A DNA stretch of 64,000 nucleotides from Spinacia oleracea. Taxonomy: Eukaryota; Streptophyta; Magnoliopsida; Caryophyllales; Amaranthaceae. A model generated the notes under the pieces. It was not told the DNA's origin. It saw nothing but the letters and a program-made list of their open reading frames with translations, and did no database searches. Below, in pieces: positions 1-9,700 of the stretch. The first letter of the stretch is position 1, and every line of letters starts with the position of its first letter. The translations under genes and the position numbers were made by a program. The DNA lies in the NCBI RefSeq assembly GCF_020520425.1, contig NC_079488.1:29627247-29691246 (forward strand), read 5' to 3'.

Positions 1-124
1 GAAAGGGCAGGTTCAGAAATGCAATCCCATATTGATGCAGAGGTTAGTCTTTGAACCCAAATTTCTATCATGTAGTTACGTTTCTAGCTTTATGACTCAC
101 TCTCATTTGTTGTTTGTGTATTAG

Positions 125-177
125 GTTGTCAAAGTCCTTAGAGATGTATACGATCTGACGAAGCCTTGCTTAAGAAG
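125..177 (+). pseudogene. Exon-like fragment of an unidentified gene
   Basis: An open 53-bp segment reading VVKVLRDVYDLTKPCLR is bordered by an acceptor-like TTAG and a donor-like GTTAGT. It recurs in the right arm at 21238-21290. I do not recognise the protein. It may belong to the same captured gene as the first exon at 22403-22552 on the other arm. Confidence 0.4.
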
Positions 178-709
178 GTTAGTTTAAGATTTATTATCCT
201 CGAGCTTTCACACTATTACATTGAAATGATAAGCTCACACCTCACACTTGAACCCATATCTGTGTTGCAAGTACTGGGGTCCAAGGAGCATACCTTGCAC
301 GAAGCTCACGACTGGTTCGACGGTCTTATGTACCATTTTATTCCAATGTGTTTCGATCTGTGAGGCTGTTTGTTAGGCTTTAGCAACATTATATTGAAGA
401 AGCGTGAGTAGCTGACATGCATTGTGGTTATAAGGCATAATGTCCCATAGGTATAGCTGACAAAAACATGATATGAGTTCTGTACCAAAATATTCTAACT
501 CGGGCTAGACTCATTGTTGTAGGATTTATAAAATCTGCATGTTTATATTTAATAAAAGGGATCTCAACTTAAAATTGTTAAATTGTTGTTTATTACCAAG
601 AAATTGCATAAGGCACATCATGATTAAGTGCTGGTAGTAGAGTAGCTATCTCGATTTCCGAGTTGTATTCTGCCTACCTTTAATTGTTAATAAGTTTAAA
701 AATATATTG

Positions 710-783
710 GTCAGGATAGCCTCAGTTGGTAGAGCAGAGAATAAATTTCCCTTGACTCGCCAATTCAATTCTGGTTCCTGATA
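710..783 (+). pseudogene. Relic of a plastid trnF(GAA)-like gene
   Basis: The segment opens GTCAGGATAGC and continues TCAGTTGGTAGAGCAGAG; it ends with a TTCAATTCTGGTTCCTGA stretch. Both ends match the plastid phenylalanine tRNA gene as I know it. The anticodon arm is scrambled and an extra C lies in the A box, so it cannot be a working tRNA. It is best read as old plastid DNA carried inside the Helitron. The reverse copy is at 20622-20695. Confidence 0.6.
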
Positions 784-1075
784 TGTTCATTTTGAGGACA
801 AACTTTTGCTATGATTCTGCTGATTTTGTAAAGTTTTGTGATTGATTTAGATTCTATAGATATCAAACTTGTATTTATTGATTGGGAAGTTTAGTTTGGT
901 TGTGATTGTGTATGTATGTGATCGCTGTGTCCGTATTGCTCGTTTAATTCCGATCTTTCCCACAGTATTGGATATGGTATTTCTGAGAGTATGATGGTTG
1001 GACATAATTTTCTCATTGTTTATTGGTGTTGATCGATTGATATTTTATGTTTGTAGTTTTACTTGAGATGACATC

Positions 1076-1455
1076 ATGGGTAAGGAAAAGATTCATATCA
1101 GTTTGGTGGTCATTGGCCATGTAGATTCTGGAAAGTCAACCGCCACTGATCACTTGATCTACAAGCTTGGAGGTATTGACAAGCATATGATCGAGAGATT
1201 TGAGAAAGAAGCTGCTGAGATGACCAAGAGGTCCTTCAAGTATGCTTGGGTTCTTGACAAACTAAAGGTTGAGCGTGAAGGTATTACCATTGATATTGCC
1301 TTGTGGAAGTTTGAGACCAACAAGTACTACTGTGATCGATGCCCCTGGACACATACTTTATCAAGAACATGATTACTGGTACCTCCCAGGCTGATTGTGT
1401 TATCCTCATTATTGAATCTACCACTGGAGGTTTTAAGGCTGTATCTCAAAGGATA
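1076..1455 (+). pseudogene. eEF1A (translation elongation factor 1-alpha) 5' fragment, broken
   Basis: The frame opens [20 protein letters not shown], the start of plant eEF1A with its P-loop GTPase motif (GHVDSGKS). It continues about 88 residues to FETNKYYC. A frameshift near 1335-1345 then disrupts the next G motif (DAPGH). Matching residues resume in another frame ([15 protein letters not shown]) and stop by about 1455. Compared with the right copy it lacks one codon in the VERE(R)GITID stretch. The roughly 450-residue family length and the tRNA-binding domains are missing. AT-rich sequence before the ATG, ending in a possible acceptor, may be the leader intron usual for eEF1A genes. Non-functional captured fragment. 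Confidence 0.85.
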
Positions 1456-1610
1456 TAGTCACGGGATGGATATCATGAGCCCAGTGCACAAAGTGTGTAA
1501 TGGCCACTCTAACACTAATGAATCTACTGACAAGCAGGTGCAGTTTGGACCCTTAAATGTAAAGTTGACATATATGGTCTCAATTCAATTGACATACGTC
1601 TGATTTGCAG

Positions 1611-2026
1611 GATAAGGAAGTAAGTCTATTCCAGCCTGCTAGCGAATTTTTACCCATGATCAATGAGGTGGGTTTTTCCTCATTCTTGAGTTTTCCTGTC
1701 ACATGGGTGAACATGTTATAGAATCTGCAACTAATGTTAGTCGTCCATGGTTTCAGGTTTTAGAACCCTTGTCCACAAGACTAAAGGTATTAAAGGCGTG
1801 AATGTTGAGATCTACAAGTTCTTTTCATCTGTACATTACCGTAATGTTGATGAGAAGGTGGGTAAATTACAGTAGTTTTTTTAAAGCTTCAAATAATTCA
1901 GTAGTTGTGATAGTATCTTACTGTAACTGCTTTGTAATTTGACTGCAGAATTGGCCTACTATTGCTCAGCTTGTTCATCAAGTTCTTAAAAGTTTCTCTC
2001 GCTTACGTTTAACTCACGGGTGTAAG
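1611..2026 (+). pseudogene. Three captured exons of an unidentified gene (left copy, frameshifted)
   Basis: Exon-like blocks at 1611-1667, 1757-1857 and 1949-2026 are bordered by AG acceptors and GT donors. The middle block has lost one T of a T-run, which shifts its frame into a stop. The right-arm copy keeps 79 codons open across the same three blocks. The encoded piece includes [16 protein letters not shown] and NWPTIAQLVHQVL. I do not recognise the family. Confidence 0.5.
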
Positions 2027-2532
2027 GTACTACCATCTATTCTCAGTCTTCGGATGTTTATGGGAACAATTAATTTGAATGTTCGGAGCGACAGTATATC
2101 AAGTATTGTTATGCGTCTAGCTGTGTGGTTTTATCACGTTTAATGGGTTTTGGCCTATTGTTTGATTTGCGAGGCAACTTCAATTCTTGTGGGATGAGTG
2201 ATAAATTGGCCATGTTCATTTCAAAGAAAGGGCAGGTTCAGAAATGCAATCCCATATTGATGCAGAGGAAATTCCAATGACTTTCTGCATGGTCTTTTCC
2301 CAAGTTAATTTCAACTCTTTAATCAACAATAGCAATGTAGCCATTGTTGTCAATAAATACGGAACTCTCTGGTGGTAGGACTTGCAAGAGTTATCACTCT
2401 CTAGACTTCTCATGCTCGCACTGTACACCCTTAGATAATTTTCTACCTTAAGAAATCCATTGACCTTGTTCTTGTCTCTTCTCGTATGTTAAATTATCTT
2501 AAGTTTGATTCCTAAATTAAATCTTCTTGCAG

Positions 2533-2658
2533 ATTGTATGCTACCACTATCAGATTGGGCCAGTACAGGAAGAGTTTAAAATCCCAGTTACCCCTGAGGA
2601 GTATACTCGAAATAATCTTAAGTTTTCTCTTGTTGACGTGGTTTACAAATGGGCAAAG
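2533..2658 (+). pseudogene. Exon of a SKI2/MTR4-like DExH-box RNA helicase (captured)
   Basis: An AG acceptor and a GT donor border an open 42-codon block containing PVTPEEYTRNNLKFSLVDVV followed by YKWAK. This resembles the C-terminal (DSHCT) region of SKI2-type exosome helicases, where an EEY...NLKF...LVEVVYEWAKG block occurs. The identification is from memory of the family and is tentative. The exon lies in a 645-bp stretch (2256-2900) absent from the right arm, so only the left copy carries it. Confidence 0.4.
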
Positions 2659-3723
2659 GTATACATTTTTTTGCTGGACCAACTTCTGTCAGAATCGACA
2701 ACTTTTGGGGAAGATATTGAAAGATCTTGTAGAATTTTGCCGGGACGATAAAGTTGGTCCCATAGGTAATTCCTCATATCCTGGTATCTGATGTTGGAAT
2801 GTTGTCCCATACTTGAGTCTTTTCATGTGTGTGTATATTGTGTATTATATCTGATAAATTCTTCCTTGGTTAGTTATTTGAGAGGAGCATTTATGAGTAT
2901 GTATTGTGCAAACTATACTGTTTTTGTTTTTGTTTCCACGTATAGAAATATTTGATGCTCTTATAAATTACGATTTATGGAGTGTTTTCCTGTACTATAT
3001 TAGGCTACTAGATAATTTCACTTGAAAAGTTAGGAGATAAATTAACGATTCTGAATAACTCTGTAGAATATTCAGGAGATAACGTAAATGATACTCCGTA
3101 TCATTTCCCCAATTTGCATGTTTATACTGGTGCTAAAGTAGGCATATCAACTCATTTTTTAAAATTCAAGCCTTCACTCATCTCTGGTCTTGACTTTGTT
3201 ATTTAGCCTTCTGTCCTATACAGAGACGGTTGTGTATATGTGTTTCGGAGCATCCACTGCCTTGTATATTTCTGTAGTTGATATGGTGGAGGTTATATGA
3301 GAAATGTAATTTTGGACTCCGCTAAAAACTGGTTGAAAAGTATGGTTGCTGCGTTTTCTTGGTGTTCTTGTGAATTAGTTCCATGCTTATTCACGAGAAG
3401 TCTTATAAAAAGAAAATTTCAGTCACCAAGTCACCATTTGAAATTTTGTTGTCGGTGTGTGGATGAATATAAAATGTTAGTCCATAAAGATTCTTCCGGG
3501 AATATAGTTGGATTTTCGGGAGTGCCTTTTGATGTTAAGGTTGGATCTTACTCAATTTAGGTTTTCTTCTCTACTTTACGTTCTTTTGGCTATTGTCTTT
3601 AGGAATTATGTATAAAACTGAAAAGTCCTTCGTAATTCCCTGACCTTATCCGTCTGATTCTTCTTAATTCGTCTGATTATTATGAGTAATCACCTGAATT
3701 CAGATTCTGTTATCTCATATGCA

Positions 3724-3975
3724 GAGGGCTTGAAAAGTTATCCTCGATATAGTTTTGCATCTAAGCTAAAGATGCAAAGGATGCAGGAAATGGAGCAGGT
3801 TGCTGGTGGTCAAGGTCTGCCCACTTACAGGAACACTATCAATAAACTTATGGCAATGCAGCAGCTATGGATGAATAAGCCTAATATGGGCAACAACACT
3901 AATTTGCTTTTCAATAATAAACGCTCGACAAATGGGCAGGCAGCAGCTACCTTAGCATTGACCAACTACCAGGGG
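3724..3975 (+). pseudogene. SEUSS-like transcriptional co-regulator fragment (left copy)
   Basis: An open block follows an acceptor-like ATATGCAG. It reads SKLKMQRMQEMEQVAGGQGL, then PTYRNTINKLMAMQ, and ends QAAATLALTNYQ. This is the C-terminal conserved region of SEUSS/SEUSS-like adaptor proteins, which partner LEUNIG in repressing floral genes. A spacer in the block differs from typical SEUSS, and no LIM-binding domain is present. It is a captured exon piece, not a gene. The reverse copy is at 18077-18325. Confidence 0.7.
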
Positions 3976-4069
3976 AATATATTTTGCTGGAGTGGAAAAT
4001 GTTTAATGTCCGATGCATGATACTATGTTCATTGTCAAGTCTTATTCCTGAAAAATTTAATTTAGTCAG

Positions 4070-4397
4070 GCATCTATGCTTTGGAGGAAAGAAGTTACGG
4101 AAATGGCAGCAGACTACCCTGATGTTGAGCTCTCACATATGTATATTGATAATGCAGCAATGCAACTTATTCGTGATCCCAAACAGGGCATATTCACCTC
4201 CCCAGCCCAAAGTCAACAAACATTTAAACTATTTTCTTTCTTGAGAACTAACGTTGGTCTTTTTTACAAAAATGTGTCCGCTAATTTACTTGTGCAGTTT
4301 GACACTATATTAACCAACAGCATTTTTGGTGATATATTATCTGACGAGGCTTCTATGGTTAGTGGGAGTATTGGTATGCTTCCTTCTGCAAGCATCG
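4070..4397 (+). pseudogene. 3-isopropylmalate dehydrogenase fragment (left copy)
   Basis: Exon a (4070-4186) encodes [20 protein letters not shown] and continues to the [12 protein letters not shown] block. After an intron of about 110 bp, exon b (4298 to about 4397) encodes [20 protein letters not shown] and [12 protein letters not shown]. These are the substrate- and metal-binding segments of isopropylmalate dehydrogenase of leucine biosynthesis. The asparagine and aspartates of the NIFGD...LSDEAS motif are visible (here NSIFGD). N-terminal and C-terminal parts are missing. It sits directly upstream of the Helitron 3' hairpin. Confidence 0.85.
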
Positions 4398-4918
4398 GTC
4401 ATCATTCTAATAAAATTGAGCTGGTCAATCTGGTCTTAGCTGGGTATCACAATTTTGGATTAATCCCGGGAGAACATTGATTAAACTTGATCCACATCTA
4501 TCCAAGTTATTTATGATGTAGGACAACTTAAGTTTGAGTATATCTTTCCAATTTCACTGATGATCTCCTTGAAGTTGCCATTTTAATGTGATGTAGGACA
4601 CCTTAAGTTTGAGTGTATCTTGCAGCTTATGATCGCCAAAGATCTTGCATCACAATTTAGCAGTCCGTTAATTAATACACGTTCATTACGCTTTATTCTT
4701 GTATCTCCCTTCACAAACGTCAACCATAATGATGTAGTTTCATGAGATTATGTGCGACCTTAGCTCGACCACATGCTACAATCTGGATTTATAACTTAGA
4801 TCGGGTCAGTTTTTATTGGAAATTACAAATCAGAACAAAAAATAAATGTCATTTCCTTAGTTTGTATCGTGTTTGATTTAGGAGGCCAAAATTCATCAGT
4901 TTTTCCGGTGGACATACG

Positions 4919-4946
4919 CGCGCGATAGCGCGCGGTTCGATCCTAG
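4919..4946 (+). other. Helitron 3' terminal hairpin and CTAG
   Basis: CGCGCG ATAG CGCGCG forms a perfect stem-loop and is followed within about a dozen bases by CTAG, then T. This is the expected Helitron 3' end structure. The mirrored copy is at 17105-17135. Confidence 0.7.
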
Positions 4947-4992
4947 TTACTACAAAAATCAAATTGTTTATTGTTCAATATTTTTATTTTAA

Positions 4993-6302
4993 CGTTTAAA
5001 CAATACACAGAGTGATTATATTCTGGCTGAAATTTCATACAATCAGTTTATTTTGATTTGGTATTTTGGGTTAATTCCTAGAATTGTGGGATGTCAATTA
5101 CAATGGGAAAGTTCTTTTCATATCCTTTTCTAGATAAAATAAAGAAGGAATACATAACAGTTGTCTAAGGAAATTATTCTCTATAGTAAAGGATTATAGA
5201 ACGGTTATATAAGGTAATAACACGATTTTAGTTTTTTTCCCTCACGCACGCATCCCGTGCATATAAGACTATTATCTTAGAATGGAGGAGAGAGAATTAT
5301 GTGTTTTATAAGATCAAGATTCGTATTAGTCCGACCATATGGAGTTATTTGATTGTATTTGGGAAGTTAAACATCACTTTCTTTTGCAATTTCTATGTTT
5401 TTCTTCATTTTTTAGGAACTGGATTATTGTTTTGTTGAGCGTATATGAATGTTGGAATTTTTATGGAAAGTTAAACTTACCTAGAGAGTCAGATAAACAA
5501 CTTTCTCCATCTTATGAAAAGTAGAACTTTAAATTAAAATTAGGCTAATTTAATTTAATAGTAACTAGGTTAATTTCTTCCCGTGACTAATTTAATCCAT
5601 TTAGTGACTATGTCTACTTTTACAAAAGGTCTTGCGCGCACAAGGTGTACAATAAATTTATTGTACACCAAGATAACTTTTATACAGTTTTTTGTAACTT
5701 TAACCTACTTTTTTGTAACTTTTATATTATAAAAATAAAAAGTTGATAGATAAACATTTTAAAGGGTTAAATGATTAATTTATACATTATTAGTGATTTT
5801 GAAGAAATAATTTTGATTCAAATGAAAAAAAATTATCATTAAAAAATAGATAACTTTTACATATATAAGTGTAACTTTTAAGTATTTTGAGTCAACTTTT
5901 ACTCTGGTGTACGATATTTATTGTACACCCATTGTAAATAAGAATTTGTGCTACGTCTCTTTACTCCATCTTACTACTCCACTTAATAAGTGGCCTTTTT
6001 TTAACTACTCCACTTAATAAGTGGCCACTTAATTGAGTAGAGTAGTAAAAGGCCACTATTTATAATAAGGAATTGAACTACTGTTTTTGTATCTTGCTCA
6101 TTGCATCGCCATGTTAAATAAGGAATTGAACTAGCGTGTTGGTATCTTGCTCAATGTATCGCCCGCTACTTTGTTGTTGAGGGAGTGTATTTTTGTTCAA
6201 TTAAAGTAGGCCAAATTGTCAATTCCAAAAAAAAAAAAAACAAAAAAGTTAGGCCAAACTAATTACAAATTAGGATGGTATCATGTGATGCCTACAAAGT
6301 GT
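4993..6302 (+). repeat. Direct-repeat block B1 upstream of the BURP gene
   Basis: This 1.3-kb block is repeated in the same orientation at 14043-15379 with few differences. It holds no gene. It contains short palindromes (a self-complementary GTGTACAATAAATTTATTG stretch at 5645-5668 and a related one at 5905-5930) and two copies of CTCCACTTAATAAGTGG. A poly(A) run ends the block. It stops about 48 bp before the TATA box at 6350, so it supplies the distal upstream region of the BURP gene. Confidence 0.85.
5645..5934. repeat. Possible MITE-like palindrome pair
   Basis: Two related palindromic motifs (GTGTACAAT...ATTGTACAC) lie about 260 bp apart and bound an AT-rich stretch. The arrangement could be the ends of a small inverted-repeat element, but I cannot define a target duplication. 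The same pair is present in block B2 at about 14700-14990. Confidence 0.3.
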
Positions 6303-6349
6303 GATGGATGAAAGACATGTTTAATACGAAACTCACTCATGTACACCAT

Positions 6350-6357
6350 TATAAATA
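6350..6357 (+). promoter_or_regulatory. TATA box of the BURP gene
   Basis: TATAAATA, followed by a CA-rich leader-like stretch (caccaccaccaccctc), lies about 101 bp upstream of the BURP ATG once the copia element is removed. Transcription would be expected to begin near 6380-6390, upstream of the retrotransposon. Confidence 0.55.
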
Positions 6358-6437
6358 GCGGCCTTTTACTCTCAACAAATTAAACACCACTTTTACACCA
6401 CCACCACCCTCTAGCGTCCAACCTTATTTTTCATAAT

Positions 6438-6599
6438 TGTTAAGATATGTTAAGATATTAGATATTATTCTGTGAATATTCTGTAGAGTCCTAACTATGG
6501 TGAGTTACCTAATGTGTACCTAGGGTTTAGGTAACTGAGTTGTACTATATATACGTATGTTATTAATGAGAATGATACGAGATTACACAATATTTGACA
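6438..6599 (+). repeat. 5' LTR of copia element
   Basis: 162 bp, starting TGTTAAGATATG and ending ATATTTGACA. It contains a tandem TTAAGATATG/TTAAGATATT motif at its start and a TATA-like ACTATATATACG near 6544-6555. It reads the same as the 3' LTR. Confidence 0.95.
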
Positions 6600-6613
6600 T
6601 GGTATCATGAGCC
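6600..6613 (+). other. Primer-binding site (initiator tRNA-Met type)
   Basis: TGGTATCATGAGCC directly follows the 5' LTR. It resembles the usual plant copia site complementary to initiator methionine tRNA, with one inserted base. Confidence 0.75.
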
Positions 6614-6740
6614 TAGGTTAAAAACCCTAGATTTTTTTTCCGCAAGAAATTTGAGAGAGTGTAGCCGAGTATTGAGAACAGCGACTTTCTTCGCTTGTTG
6701 AGTATTGAGATTAGGAGTTAACAATTCCTTAAGTATCACC

Positions 6741-9700
6741 ATGAGTTCCGATGAGGAGGCACCACCAAAGGTCATCGCCGCCGCCGTCGACCTAGACTAC
6801 TATCTCGGGTCAGGCGACGGCCCCGGTATTGTTATCACCCCTGTGAAACTGAGAGGAGCATCGAACTACGATGAATGGGCCAAAGCCGTTCGTCGCTCGA
6901 TGATTTCAAAATTCAAATTTGGTTTTCTTGATGGGTCTGTGAAGGAGCCCATTACGGACGAGACGAAGATGAAACATTGGATTGCGGTCAATTCGATGGT
7001 GGTGTCTTGGATCACAAACACCATTGACGAGAGTTTGCGTTCGAATCTGGAGGACTTTGATATTGCTCACGAGTTGTGGAGTCATTTGAGGACGCGGTAC
7101 TGCGTCGTGTCGGGCACCAGGGTCTGCCATATTAAGATGGCTCTGAGTGGTTGCAAGCAGGGCACGTCTGAGGGCGTCATGGAGTACTATGGCCGCTTGT
7201 CGAAGGTATGGAAGGAGTACGTACAGTATGCACGAGTTCCCAGGTGTGTATGTGCGGGTTGTACGTGTAATATAGCGAAGCAGGTGGGGGACATTCACGA
7301 TGAAGATCGTCTGCACTATTTCCTAATTGGCCTGGATGATCACTATGAAGCCATTCGTGCACAACTGTTAGCACGATCGCCGTTGCCAGGACTCGACGAG
7401 GCGTACCAGACGGTTATGAATACCGAGACCATGCGCGCCAAGGCTGCGAGAGGTCCGGAGAGTGTCATGGCGTTCAAGGTCGAGACTAAGGCTTGGTCGA
7501 GGTCGGGAGATGTTAGTGGCAGATTTTGTGGTCATTGCAATCGTGAGGGTCATGAGGAAGAAACTTGTTATCAGCTGATTGGATTTCCTGAATGGTGGGA
7601 TGAGAAGAAACGAGGTGGACGAGGGCATGGTCGAGGAGGCAGGACGTCGATTAGAGGAGGCAGAGTAGCTCGCGGGGCAGCGTCGTCGACCAGTGGTGTC
7701 GCTCGTGCCAATGCCGTGAGCAATGCCACAGGAGGGGCGACAACCACTGTGACGAGTGGAGACGGATCGCATGGTGCAGTGACGACAACCAATCATGAGC
7801 TTGTTGGGGTGACGAAGGAGCAAGTCCAGCAAATAGTTGACATCTTGTCACGACCTTCAACCAAGTTGCAAGGTAATCTTGATTTACGTTGGATTGTTGA
7901 CAGTGGGGCATCACGTCATGTGACGGGTGATATTTCAATCCTGAGAAATATCAAGACATCAAGAAATCAACAGGTTGTGTTGCCGGACGGTCAACCTGCA
8001 AATTCAAACCAATATGGTTCGGTGGTCTTGGAGGATGGTTTCGTGCTCGATAATGTTCTATTTGTGCCTAAATTGAACTGCAATTTAATTTCTGTAACTC
8101 AATTAAGTGACGAATTACATTGTGCTGCTCAATTTACTAACAAAATGTGTGTTCTTCAGGACCGCTCGACGAGGATGGTGATTGGCGTAGGTGATCGACA
8201 GGAAGGACTATATTTTTTCCGTGGGGCTCCAAAGGTTCGTGTGCTAGCAGTGGAGTGTGTGGTCGACTTGTGGCATCAACGGATGGGGCATCCGTCGGAA
8301 AAAGTGTTGCAGTTACTTCCTCATGTGAGTCATAAGATTAGGAAGAATAAAACAATTTGTGATGTATGTCCGCGGGCGAGACAATGTAGGGAGAGTTTTC
8401 CAGTTAGTGTTAGTCGTGCTAGTCGCACATTTGAATTGGTTCATCTTGATTTATGGGGACCCTACAAGACTCCCTCGTCTTGTGGGGCAAAGTATTTTTT
8501 TACCATTGTTGACGATTATTCTAGAGGTGTGTGGATTTATTTACTGAATAATAAAATGGAAGTTGCATCGACATTTCTTAATTTTGTTGCCATGATTAAG
8601 TGTCAGTTTAATAGATCCCTTCGGGTAGTACGCAGTGATAATGGTACTGAATTCAATTGCTTACAAAATTATTTTCGTCAACATGGGATTCTGTTTGAGT
8701 CGTCGTGTGTTGGGACGCCTCAACAAAATGGGAGAGTCGAGAGAAAACACCAACATATTTTGAATGTTGGGAGGGCGTTACGTTTTCAAGGAAATCTTCC
8801 AATAAAATTTTGGGGGGAATGTATTTTGGCCGCCTGTTACTTGATAAACCGTACACCTACCCCGATCCTTGACAATAAAACACCTTATGAGATGTTGTTT
8901 GGTAAACCACCATCGTATGTGCCTATCCGAGTGTTTGGGTGTCTGTGTTATGCATATAATCTCCGGTGTAAAGGGGATAAGTTTGAGTCTCGGAGTCGCC
9001 GATGTGTGTTTTTGGGTTATCCGTTTGGCAGGAAGGGATGGCAACTTTATGATCTAGAGACACATGAGTTCTTCGTCTCACGGGATGTCAAGTTTCATGA
9101 AGGGACGTTTCCTTTTGCAGATGAATCGGATGTGTTGCCACCGGTGCATGATGGTCATGGGGGGCTTGACCATTGGAGTTTGGATGAGAGTGGGACTACG
9201 GGTCCTGAGACCGTGTCGTCGCCTGCAGGTGATACTGCTGGGGTGTCGCCGCCTACAGGTGATACTGAGGGAGTGTTGTCGCTTCCGGGAGCTGATGAGG
9301 GGGTGTCATTGACCAGTGGTGACGACAGGGGAGTGTCGTCGCCTGTGAGGGAGGAACAACAACATGAAACACCTAGTCGAGTGGATTCAGACGTCGTCTC
9401 CTCACAGACAGGTGTAGAGGAAACGACGGGTAGTGACGAGAGTGAGACAAGGCAGTGTGTGGAGGATACGGAGTTAGGAAGGGGGAAGCGTGTGAAGTTT
9501 CCGTCGACAAAGCTGAAAGACTGTGTGATACATACAATACGGGAAAAATATAGTACTTCCGACAAAACACCTACGGCGTCATCACTCTCAGGTACTCCTT
9601 ATCCTATCACATATTTTGTTAATTATGAGCGTTTTTCGTCAAAGCACAGGCATTATATAGCAGCATTGCAAGAAGGGCAAGTTCCTAAGAGTTTTAAACA

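Larger units (their letters stand above)
1..4946 (+). mobile_element. Helitron-like element with captured gene fragments (left copy, 5' end outside window)
   Basis: The 3' terminus has the Helitron layout: a GC-rich hairpin (CGCGCGATAGCGCGCG at about 4919-4934), a short spacer, then CTAG at 4943-4946 followed by T. Upstream are exon-sized pieces of unrelated genes, all read in the same direction and with introns kept, as expected for Helitron gene capture. No RepHel protein is seen, so the element is non-autonomous. The 5' end (normally TC) would lie before base 1. The Helitron call rests on the 3' end structure and the chimeric content. Confidence 0.65.
1..5168 (+). repeat. Left arm of a large inverted duplication
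   Basis: This stretch matches, as reverse complement, 16912-21403 plus a short tail at 15380-15396. Base 1 pairs with 21403, so the arm is cut by the window edge and may be longer. The arms look about 97-98 percent identical by eye, with indels; the largest is 2256-2900, present only here. The homology runs through the Helitron 3' end at 4946 into flanking DNA as far as 5168. The pair therefore arose by duplicating a whole segment, not by two separate Helitron insertions. Confidence 0.9.

Noticed and set aside
710-783. Functional tRNA gene
   Set aside because: The A and B box remnants are recognisable but the anticodon stem-loop does not fold, so it is called a relic.
3297-3560. Possible captured exon (NIVGFSGVPFDVKV) in both arms
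   Set aside because: The frame is open in both arms, but I recognise no family and the splice borders are weak, so it was not listed as a gene piece.
5339-5524. Small frame in block B1
   Set aside because: AT-rich repeated non-coding block; the frame is not kept as a protein-like unit in B2.
7368-7938. Antisense frames within the copia gag region (and others across 8653-11037)
   Set aside because: Shadow frames opposite a strongly coding, GC-richer gag-pol.
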